From Aestuariirhabdus sp. (GTDB taxonomy: Bacteria; Pseudomonadota; Gammaproteobacteria; Pseudomonadales; Aestuariirhabdaceae), in NCBI GenBank assembly GCA_030622755.1, contig JAUXFT010000004.1, positions 1 to 64,000 of the forward strand: DNA of 64,000 nucleotides, read 5' to 3'. The notes beneath the pieces are model-generated. The model made no database searches. It was not told where the DNA came from and saw only the letters and a list, made by a program, of their open reading frames with translations. Shown piece after piece: positions 8,576 to 19,000 of the stretch. Within the stretch, counting starts at the first letter, position 1. Each line of letters starts with the position of its first letter. Made by a program: the position numbers and the translations under genes.

Positions 8576-11500
8576 TCACTGAAAAAGTCGTCGCCAAAAA
8601 GGTCTTTTGGGTAAATCGCTAACGACCCCATCAATGTCCTCCGGCACTTCACCTCCTGGCTTATCAAGGTTCGCCACCAACCCCGATATTTTCGCTGAAA
8701 GACTATCAATAGTCACTGATTCTACCTGACCTGAGTCATAATCAAAAACCATAACAAATCCATCGGATTGAATCCTTGCCCAAAACTCCAGGGGCACTTC
8801 AGTTTGCTGCCGATCCATATCTATTTGCGAGAGCTTGAGGCCAGCTAAAGATTGAGGCCTATTGCGTATATCCTGAAATGCAAAACTAATAGGTAAACAT
8901 GCGGGAAACAACTGTTTTTCCAGTGGAGTATCTGCCACTAGCTGAGCATAGCTTAGATCCTGATGATCATAAAAGATCCTCAATTGCGCCGCTATGTCCT
9001 TCACCATAGTGCCGACGTTTCCAGCTCGAAAATTCAACTCCATGGGCAGAGTCGATACAAAACCGCCCATCAAGCCGATAACCTCGGGCATGTAACGACC
9101 GCTAACTGGTAGACCAATGACCAAGTTATTTCGCTTCTCGCTGTCACTGCAAGCTTTACCGAATAATGCCAAAAGCACCTCATGGAGACGCACCTGATAC
9201 AACTCACAAAAGGCTTCCAGCTTATCCAGAACATCACCACCAAAGTATAATTCACGGCGTGTGTATTCAGCTTTACTGGCCTCACTATTCACCAAACTAG
9301 AAACTTGATTTTCTAAATCGATAGCCTTTCGATGATAGGAAACATCTTCGCTATCAGGAGATTGGCCAGCCATCCATTCAGTATAGTCGCGAAACTGGAA
9401 GGACAAAGGGTCCAAAACAGCAGCCCGACTCTCCAATGCGGACCGGTAGTACGCCTCCAGCTCACTAAGAAAAATGTCGAAGGACCAACCATCAAATACT
9501 AATTGGTGAGCGTTAATCACTAAAAGATGTTTTTCAGCGCTAATCTTATACACGAAAATATTGCACAGTGATTCGTTAATAACCGAAAAGGGTAGCAAGG
9601 CCCTTTGTCGCGCATCTGATAGTGCAGCAGACATAGAATCCGTTTCATTGGAAAAATCTTTATACTCTGGCATTTCTAGCTCAGACATATGACGCAATAC
9701 CAGTTGGTACCCATCTTCATAGGGGGTAACCACTGTTCTCAGTGCTGTTTGCCTCTCCACAACCCTCTCAACGCTCTTACTAAACGCTGCCAGATTCATC
9801 TCTCCCTCCAGCAACCAGGCTGCAGGTAAGTTATTACAGGTGCTATTGGGTAGTTTAAGCTGACGCTCTAGTAAACGTGATTGCTCCTGGCTAAGTTGTC
9901 TTGCTGCAGATTGCGGCAATGCCACAGGCGCCACCACAGACTCTTGCTTACTATAGCCCGTAGAAATAATCTTTTCGGCAAGTGTTGAAAGGCGATCAGC
10001 AACAATATCCGCAGGCTTTAAGCGGGATCCAGAAACTGTTTCTATTTGACGTATTGCTTGCAGTGCCAACAGAGAATGACCACCAAGCTCAAAAAAATTA
10101 TCTTCACGCCCAATCGTACTACCGTTCTTCAACAGATCTGACCAAATATTAGCTATAAGCTTTTCTGAACCTGTTTGCAGTATCTTCTTGCTTAAAATTG
10201 ATGATTCATTCATCTCAGGGCGAGGCAATGAACGCCGATCCACTTTCCCATTCGGAGTGAGAGGGATCTTAATAATACTCAGGAAGTACTGAGGCACCAT
10301 ATAGCTCGGCAGACTTTCACGTAATTGTTTTCGAATGCTAATCGTTTCCAACGCTTTATCGGCCACAGGCACACAACATGCCACGACACGCACATCTTGT
10401 TCGCCAAGATACCAAAGGTAGACAGCCGCCTCTTCAATTTCAGCACAGCTTTTTAATGCCGCCTCTATCTCACCTAACTCAATCCTGTATCCTCGCAGTT
10501 TGACCTGGTCGTCAAGTCGACCCAAATGCTGTACCTCTCCATTGGGAAGCGCTTTAGCCAGGTCACCCGTCCGATAAATCCGGCCTAACTCAGCATGCAT
10601 GACAAAGCGATCATCAGTAAGATCTGGTCGTTGATGATATCCCAAGGTGACCCCATCTCCACCAATACAGAGCTCGCCTGGTACAGAGATGGGCAAAGGA
10701 TTTAAGTTGTCGTCGAGAATATAAACCTGTGTGTTGGCAATAGGTTTACCAATAGTAATTAATGTATCGCTTTGCCGAATTCGTTTACAAGTGGACCAGA
10801 CCGTCGTCTCGGTAGGGCCAAACATATTCCAGAGCTCACTGACATGAGGGATAAGATCAGATGCCAAATCCTGGGGTAATGGCTCACCGCCACACAAGGC
10901 TTTAAGCCGTCCCCGCTTGGACTTATCCTTGCCCCATTCACTGGCTAATAGCATTCGCCAGGTACTTGGCGTGGCCTGCATGATGGTAACCTGGCTTTGA
11001 TCTAATAACACAGCAAGCCGCTCGCCATCCTTCACATCATCACGGCTGGCAATCAATGTGGTCGCGCCGGTAACTAGAGGTAAAAACAACTCCAACACTG
11101 AAATATCGAATGACAGTGTTGTCACTGCCAGCAATATATCACCCCCTGTGCAACCCGGATTTTCTGCCATGCTTTCCAGAAAGTTGATCATTGCACCATT
11201 TTGAACCCTGACGCCTTTTGGCTTTCCTGTAGAGCCTGAAGTGTAGATAGTGTAAGCAACTCGCTCGAGAGAGGGCTCTGGCGACTCAACACTGACGCCA
11301 CTTTCTACTGATGATAAAAGGTCATCCATATTCAAATGGGTAAGCTCAGTATCATGTACGGCTTGTGGCGTACTGATATCCTCCAACACGGCAACCGCAC
11401 CACTGTCATCAATCATGTAAAGCAAGCGCTCTGATGGAAAATCAGGGTCCAGCGGGAGATAGATAGCTCCCAACTTCAGTACTGCCAATGTACCAATTAA

Positions 11501-13078
11501 CAAAAATTCAGATCGTTCACAACAGATTCCAACCACTGAATCCGATCGGACTCCTGCAGCTGAGAGGGCAGCAGAAAAATGGGAGGACAGCAAATCAAGG
11601 TCCTGATAACTAAGGCGTTTATCTCCAGAAATAACAGCAATAGCATCTGGATGATACTGGGCATGAAATTTGAATGCTGAAACAAGATCCGAAAACTTAC
11701 CCGATTTGACCGTCTGATTACTGATTTGAAGCACTTGCGGAATACTATCTGACAACGGCTGGTTTCCGATCGAAAGATTCGGATTTGTTATTGCTGACAA
11801 CAAGATGGCTTCCAGTGATCTCATCCAGGAAATTATTGTATCTTCAGAAAACAGAGCGGTTGAGTACGTTGTCTCCACAACTAAACCTTCCGTTGACGGC
11901 ATGATATTAAGAAAAATTTCAAAATTTTCTGCAGCACGAGGAACCGAACTCACCGAGGCAGAAGCACTACCAAAATCCAATAAAGGCATAGGCTGGTCGA
12001 TATTAAAAATTGTACTAATCAGTGGAACGCGAGACCTTTCCATCGATATTTTTTCGAGTAATTGCCCAAAAGTAAAATCAGGGTGCTCACTCGCATTGAG
12101 GACTTCTCTTTTAACTGCTGCCACCAAACTCGAAAAAGTAGTATCTCGATCAAGCTGAATTCGTATCGGCAACAGCTGAACCATATGACCAACCATCTTG
12201 GGCTGATTCAGTGCAGCCTGACCAGCAACTGGAAGGCCAACAACAATGTCCTCATTTCCCGTTAGGCGATACAATAATGCAAAATAAGCAGCGAGCACAT
12301 AATTAACCAAGCTGCATTTTTGTGCCGAAGCTGCTTTGGGCAGTTTAGAAACCAATGAATTATCAAAGTTATAGTCGTATCGAGCTGCACGGAAACTTCG
12401 TACTGCTGGACGAGACATATCCAGAGGAAAGTCCAGCACTGGTGGTAACTCTTGAAATCGCTCCAACCAATAATCTACGTCCGCATTAGAAACCTGGGAG
12501 GCCGAGCTCTGATCCGCAAAATCAAAAAAAGAAGGTGCTCCAGTAATAGTTTTGGCCTTACCACCACTACGATATAGCTCCGCCAACTCTGTCAGCAACA
12601 AACCAATTGACCATCCATCACAGATCACATGGTGTACTACTATAATTAGCTCGAAACATTCATCTTCGAACTGTTTCACCCAAACGAAAAATAGCGGCCC
12701 CTCTTCCAGGTTCATTGGAGAGATAGCGATATTGCGTAATAACTCATCGACTAAATATCGTTTTTCACCGGGCTCATAACTTCGCAGATCTTCAAACGAA
12801 ACTAATACTGGCCGAGCTTCTTGCAAACAAATCTCATCACCGAGAGGTGAAAAAGTTGCTCGCAATATATCATGACGCTCAACCAAAGTATTACAACATT
12901 TCTTAAGCAACTCCAAATCGAGCGAGCCAGTTATCGTTAACGACACCCCCTCATTGAAAGCTGTATTAGCCTCATCACTCATTTTTGATGAAGTAATGAT
13001 TTCTTGCTGAGGAGCTGTAGTTGGACTTACTCGCAATACTTCGCCACCGGCGAATGGATCAAAGCCTACTTCACTCAT
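8576..13078 (-). CDS. Non-ribosomal peptide synthetase, C-A-PCP-C
   Basis: 1500 aa; first C domain HHVICDG, A domain YTSGSTGKPKG and YRTGD, PCP FFELGGHSLLAL, second C domain HQLVFDG. Manual A-domain code DILQLGMVWK (Gly-like). Confidence 0.92.
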   Translation of the reverse strand: MSEVGFDPFAGGEVLRVSPTTAPQQEIITSSKMSDEANTAFNEGVSLTITGSLDLELLKKCCNTLVERHDILRATFSPLGDEICLQEARPVLVSFEDLRSYEPGEKRYLVDELLRNIAISPMNLEEGPLFFVWVKQFEDECFELIIVVHHVICDGWSIGLLLTELAELYRSGGKAKTITGAPSFFDFADQSSASQVSNADVDYWLERFQELPPVLDFPLDMSRPAVRSFRAARYDYNFDNSLVSKLPKAASAQKCSLVNYVLAAYFALLYRLTGNEDIVVGLPVAGQAALNQPKMVGHMVQLLPIRIQLDRDTTFSSLVAAVKREVLNASEHPDFTFGQLLEKISMERSRVPLISTIFNIDQPMPLLDFGSASASVSSVPRAAENFEIFLNIMPSTEGLVVETTYSTALFSEDTIISWMRSLEAILLSAITNPNLSIGNQPLSDSIPQVLQISNQTVKSGKFSDLVSAFKFHAQYHPDAIAVISGDKRLSYQDLDLLSSHFSAALSAAGVRSDSVVGICCERSEFLLIGTLAVLKLGAIYLPLDPDFPSERLLYMIDDSGAVAVLEDISTPQAVHDTELTHLNMDDLLSSVESGVSVESPEPSLERVAYTIYTSGSTGKPKGVRVQNGAMINFLESMAENPGCTGGDILLAVTTLSFDISVLELFLPLVTGATTLIASRDDVKDGERLAVLLDQSQVTIMQATPSTWRMLLASEWGKDKSKRGRLKALCGGEPLPQDLASDLIPHVSELWNMFGPTETTVWSTCKRIRQSDTLITIGKPIANTQVYILDDNLNPLPISVPGELCIGGDGVTLGYHQRPDLTDDRFVMHAELGRIYRTGDLAKALPNGEVQHLGRLDDQVKLRGYRIELGEIEAALKSCAEIEEAAVYLWYLGEQDVRVVACCVPVADKALETISIRKQLRESLPSYMVPQYFLSIIKIPLTPNGKVDRRSLPRPEMNESSILSKKILQTGSEKLIANIWSDLLKNGSTIGREDNFFELGGHSLLALQAIRQIETVSGSRLKPADIVADRLSTLAEKIISTGYSKQESVVAPVALPQSAARQLSQEQSRLLERQLKLPNSTCNNLPAAWLLEGEMNLAAFSKSVERVVERQTALRTVVTPYEDGYQLVLRHMSELEMPEYKDFSNETDSMSAALSDARQRALLPFSVINESLCNIFVYKISAEKHLLVINAHQLVFDGWSFDIFLSELEAYYRSALESRAAVLDPLSFQFRDYTEWMAGQSPDSEDVSYHRKAIDLENQVSSLVNSEASKAEYTRRELYFGGDVLDKLEAFCELYQVRLHEVLLALFGKACSDSEKRNNLVIGLPVSGRYMPEVIGLMGGFVSTLPMELNFRAGNVGTMVKDIAAQLRIFYDHQDLSYAQLVADTPLEKQLFPACLPISFAFQDIRNRPQSLAGLKLSQIDMDRQQTEVPLEFWARIQSDGFVMVFDYDSGQVESVTIDSLSAKISGLVANLDKPGGEVPEDIDGVVSDLPKRPFWRRLFQ

Positions 13079-16000
13079 GGTCTTCCTACTTCGATGTACT
13101 TACCATTAATATCAGGATCTTCTAAAAAATAAGCCGGCTCTCCCTGAGCATTCTTCCCCAATTTAGCCCCCTTGGGGATCGGCGATTTTTCATTGAGAAA
13201 ACGCTTCGCCGCCACCATGTCACCTCCGATCAAGCCATTGGATATCAATAGCGCCAGGGATTTTTTAAAGGCTATTAGAATCTTGTCAACATCCTCTTTA
13301 CTATGCTCCGTAGTCAGGAAATTGGGCCGGTACTGCTGAATATGAATACCCTCAAGAGTCATCAATAAGAATAACATATGCCCCCAATGAGCACTCTCAG
13401 GCACGGATAAATAGAAGAAAGATGTAAAACTCTCGAAGGTGACTTCACATTTCATTTGCTCTATAAAGCCCTTGGCTTCGGCAGTCATAGCCGATGTTTT
13501 TTTCTCCAGCCCCTCATAAAGTGATGGCCCTTCAGCTTTAATACGATCTAATACCGCTTTAGCCGAAGCCAGTGCCAACGGGTGACGAACAAAAGTACCC
13601 GCAAAGAATGTGACTCCAGCCTCCGGTATCGAATCATCACCATATTGCCAGTGGCCTCCATCCAGGGCATCCATAAATTTTGCTTTACCCCCGATAATCC
13701 CGATCGGATAACCTCCTCCTACCACCTTACCGTAGGTGCCCAGATCGGCATCAATATCGAAACGCTCGCGAATGCCACCCGCTGCTACCCTAAACCCTGT
13801 TACCACTTCATCGAGAATCATTGCAGCACCACAGCCTGTTGTGATGTTCCTGATTTCCTTTAAATAATCCTGGTCATTGAATTCCGGCATACGGCTTTGG
13901 ACAGGTTCCACCAGTACCGCAGCTAACTCTGGCCCCAATTTCTTCAGTATCTCCAGACTTTCCGGATCGGCCCAGGGCAGTACCAGCATATTACTGGTAG
14001 TTTCACGATTAATTCCTGGAGCAGCAGGTAATGCCTGGTAATCCTTACCTGCACGATTGATAACTTCATCGGTAATACCATGATAACTACCACCAAACAT
14101 AGCCACCTTCTTACGTCCGGTTACTGTTCTTGCCAGGCGTATCGCCCCCACTACAGCCTCAGACCCGGTGCTAGCAAATGTACAGCGCTCATTGCCAGTC
14201 AACTCACAAAACAGGCGAGCCACCTCACCTGCTAGTGGTGACTGCGGCCCTGTTTCTATACCTAAATCAAGCTGCTTTTTAACTGCTTCGGTAATAAAAT
14301 CGGGAGAATGGCCAAATAATATCGGCCCAAAACCATTCGAAGTATCTATCAGCTCATTACCGTCAATATCCCATAATCTTGAACCTTTCGAACGCTCCGT
14401 CACGATGGGGAAAATAATTTCTTTCCACTCTGGATTGAAGCCAGATACCGTGCGCGGATCAGCCAGGTACTTGCGATGTTTCTGTGTGTATTTTTTAGAA
14501 CTGGCGTATTTTTTCTGGTAGCTATTCATGACTTCATCGAGCCATAGCTGTTGCGCTTTTGTCAGCTCAACCCCAAGCTTATCTCTTACAATACGTGTAG
14601 CCGGCGTTTTACGAGCAGCCTTTTTCTCAACGGCATTTTCTTTAGTGACCAAAGCCGACTCAGCTTGATTTAGGTTTTCCCCAGCAGCCTGTATTGTTGA
14701 CATCGCCGCCAGGGGAGCTCCACCCAAGGCCTGTAATTGCAACTGCATAATTTGTAGTTGTTGTTGGATGAGTTGTTGCACAACATCACCCCCGACAGCG
14801 GCAGAAAATGCTTGCGGAGTCTGGGTAGACATACCTTGAACTGTAACCATTCCTTCACCGGTAGAGGGGGCCTGTGTCTGCGTTTTCTCTGGCGCCACTT
14901 CACTGGCGACAAAATCGCTAAGCTCCCCAATACTGGTGTAATCTTCAACCAGATGCCTAAAGGTAAGCCCTATAGAGAACTCCTGATCGATAGCTGTTGC
15001 TGCCTGTGTCAGTAATAAGGAATCCAATCCCGCCTCACTAAAGTGAGTATCACCTTCCACGTCTCCTAAATCAAACCCCGTAACATCTTCCAACAGCCCA
15101 CGCAATTTTTGCTCGATGGCCTGACGGTGTTGCTCTGTACTCATAGTAACTTCCTGAATTGGTGTTATTTGCTGTTTAGGATTCGTCATACTAAGCGGCA
15201 GCGCCAAAGTTTGCGCTGCCGTTGCTTCTACTTTTGATAAAGACAACCAATGCTTATCACGCTGGAACGCATATCCCGGCAGCCGAGTTTTGTGCACATT
15301 TATTCCTGAAAAGCTCAAAGACCAATCAACGTTAAAACCCGAGGCCCACATGCCCCCAATACACTGACTAAATTCGTGAACAAACTCTTCATCAATCGCA
15401 CTACTCGGTGCAGCAGGGATCACTGTGTTTTTTGCCTCAGCATTTTGACAAGCCAACAGAGACGACAGGGCTATACCCGGCCCAACCTCGACCAATGCAA
15501 TAGCTTGCCCCTGGTAATACTCACGGGCAGCAGCAACAGCATCGGCAAATAATACTGGCTGGCGCAACTGCATTGCCCAGTAGGCCGGATCAGTCGCCTG
15601 CTGATCAGTCATTAACTCCCCGGTAGCCGTTGAAAAAATGGGCAGCGTTGGGGCTTGCTTTGTTATTGATGCTGCCAGCTCTTCAATACCCCCGATAATC
15701 GGATCCATCATTTTCGAATGAAATGCATGACTGGTATGCAAGATTGAGCTGGCAATTTTCGCTTTCGTCAGCTTTTCCATTGCCGCCTGGACAATATCCT
15801 CTGGCCCCGACAGTACAATTCGGTCAGGCGCGTTCACAGCGGCAAGACCCAAGCCTGTTGCCAGTAAATCAGCCACTTCATTAGGCCGCGCTTTTACGGC
15901 CAGCATCTTACCCGCTGGCATGGACTGCATCAGGGCGCCCCGCGCAGCAACTAATTTTACTGCATCTTCAAAGCTAAACACCCCTGCTAATGTAGCGGCA

Positions 16001-19000
16001 GCAAACTCTCCAATGCTATGCCCAATAAGGAAGTCGGGGTGAAAACCACAGGACTGCAGGTAACGCGCCAAACCGTATTCAAACAAAAACAGTAGCGGCT
16101 GGGCTATCTTGGTCTGGTTAACATCAAGATTGATATCCTGATGTTTACCACCATCAGTGATTATCGAGCGAGGATCAAATCCCTGCTGCTGTAAAACAAT
16201 TTCACTGCCACGATCCACAAGGTCGCGGAAATCTTCGTTATGCTCATATAACCAGTGCCCCATCAATTGTCGCTGGGAACCCTGCCCTGAAAACATAAAA
16301 CCCTGTACGGACCCTGAAACATCTTTAGCCAGCCCGGTCGTGAACCGTTTTTTATTTGCTAATTTGTCCGCCAACTCGGCGGCCGTAGTACCAGTAACCG
16401 CTGCGCGATAAGGAAAATGTTGCCGCGCCACTCTGGACGTGTAGGCGGCATCTGCAACAGAATAATCTTCTGGCTGCGCATCAAAATGCCGCTGGTAACT
16501 TGCCACCTGGTTTTCGAGCGCCTGCTTGCTTTTCGCTGACAACAAAACCGTGAATCCGGGGTGTGGCGTCGCAGAGTCCTGCCCAGCACTCTCTGACGGA
16601 ACCTGCAGTTGCGACTGGAATTGTTCAACAATAATATGAGCGTTGGTGCCACCCACACCCAGTGAACTTACTGCTGCCCGCCTGGGTTCCTCACCACCCC
16701 ATTCAAGCAATTTATTATTGACATAAAAAGGTGTCTTTTCGAGTTCAAGCTTGGGGTTGGGGTTTTCAAAATGCAGGGTTGGAGGAATCAAACCTTTTTT
16801 TACTGCCATCACGATCTTAATAAAACCGGCAACACCTGCCGCATGAATAGTATGGCCAATATTGGATTTAACCGAACCAAGAGCGCAACTTTCCTGATGT
16901 CTCCCGCCACCATAACTCCGGTTTAATGCGGTCACTTCAATCGGATCACCTAGCGGGGTTGCTGTGCCGTGGGTCTCGATCAGGCCAATAGATTCAGGCG
17001 AAACTGCTGCTTTGGCCAGTGCCGAATTATAGACAGCCACCTGGCCTGCAACACTTGGAGCTGTAAAGCTGGCCTTGTTACCACCATCATTATTAACCGC
17101 AAAACCTTTGGTAACCGCATAGATATCGTCACCATCCCTGAGCGCAAGATCCAGTCGCTTTAAAACCACAAAGCCTGCGCCATCATTAAATGTTGTTCCC
17201 GTTGCAGCCGCATCAAAAGGACGGCAATGGCCATCCTGGGACAGCATACTGCCTTCCTGGTACATATAACCACTATTTACCGGAATGGTAATAGATACGC
17301 CGCCGGCCAGCGCCATTTCACACTCGCCACGCTCGATACTTGTACAGGCCTGGGAGATAGCAACGAGGCCTGTGGAGCAAGCGGTGTAGACATTAACGCT
17401 GGGGCCGGTAAGATTTAACTTGTAAGAAATACGGCTGCTCAAAAAATCCGATTCATTGGCGAGGGAGGCATTAAATAGCCCAAATTTACGTTTAACCTCT
17501 TCATTATTTAAAACATATTGCTGGAAGTATCGCGCCCAATTCATTCCTGCAAAAACGCCGGTGCGTAAAGCTTCATCGCCAGGCTTACAGCCCGCGTCCT
17601 CCAGCGCATGCCACGCCAGTTGCAGCATGATCCGCTGCTGCGGATCCATAATGGCAGCCTCTGCCGGGGAAATCCCAAAGAATGCTGCATCAAACTGATC
17701 GCAGTCCTCAACAACACCCCTGGCCCGCACATAGTTTGGATGATTACGCTCCGCCTCATCTACCTCGCTGCTCAGTGTTTCTTCAGTAAAAAAACTGATG
17801 GTTTCTCGACCATTTACCAGGTTATCCCAGTACTCATCAAGATTATTCGCGCCAGGAAAGCGACAAGCGATCCCAATAACCGCTATATCTTGCTGGTCAA
17901 CAACTCTTTCCCTAATGCTGCTGATTTCAGCTGCAGACTGAGTGTGATCTTGAGCAAAAAATTCCGCCTGTCTACGGATGGAGGGGTATTCAAAAACAAA
18001 AGTGGCTTTCAGGTCGCGTTTAAATTGCTTTTCAAATAACTCAGTCAATCTTAACGCTTCCAGGGATGTACCACCCACGTCAAGAAAGTTGTCATTGTCG
18101 CCTACTGATCTGCCCAGAATTTTCTGCCAACAATTTACTACCTGCTGGCTAGCGCCCGTTACTGGCTGTCTGGATACAAAAGGGTCTGGCAAGCATGCTT
18201 CATCCAATTTACCATTCTGGTTTTTTGGCAACTCCGCTAGAGGAACTATAAAATGGGGAACCATAAAACCTGGAAACGCATCGGCAATGCACGACCTTAT
18301 CGTGCCAGGATCAAGCACCCCATTACCGACAATATAAGCTACCAACCTTTGCTGACCCTGTGGGCCAGCTTTTACCAGCACCCGAGCATCTGCTACTTGC
18401 TCAAGCTGATTGATAAACAGTTCAATTTCTTGCGGCTCTATTCGATGACCATCAATTTTTACCTGTTTGTCATTGCGACCCAGGTAGTCATAGCTACCGT
18501 TTTTCAATTTAACCACTATGTCACCGGTGCGATATCCATAGCGCGTAACCCCGTCACGACACTCCAGCTCCAGAAAACGTTCTGCCGTCAGATCAGGCCG
18601 ATTAAGGTAGCCTAAAGCCACGCCATCGCCAAAGGCGATTAACTCACCCTCTGTACCGTCAGCTACAGGCTTTAGTTCGCTATCAAATACTTCGCAGTGC
18701 GTTGCGTGGATCGGAAACCCTATGGGTATTTTTTTTAGCGCCGGCGATAAGTCCCTGGGGATGGGGTAAGCGAGAGTAAAAGTGGTATTTTCAGTCGGCC
18801 CGTAGCCATTAATAATTTGGGTATCGGGCAATGCCTCCAGACCCTTGCGAACATGGGTTACCGACAATGCCTCACCACCTATGAGCAGTTGTTTGACAGA
18901 CCGCAGGCTATCCGGCGCTTCTGAAATGATCGTATTATAGAGTGATGACGTAAGCCATAGCGTGGTGATGCCCTCAGCCAAAATTTCCGCCAGGCGCTCA

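Noticed and set aside
13582-18615. Plus-strand ORFs (93-143 aa) opposite the NRPS/PKS gene
   Set aside because: Antisense to a gene with intact catalytic motifs; no recognisable products.
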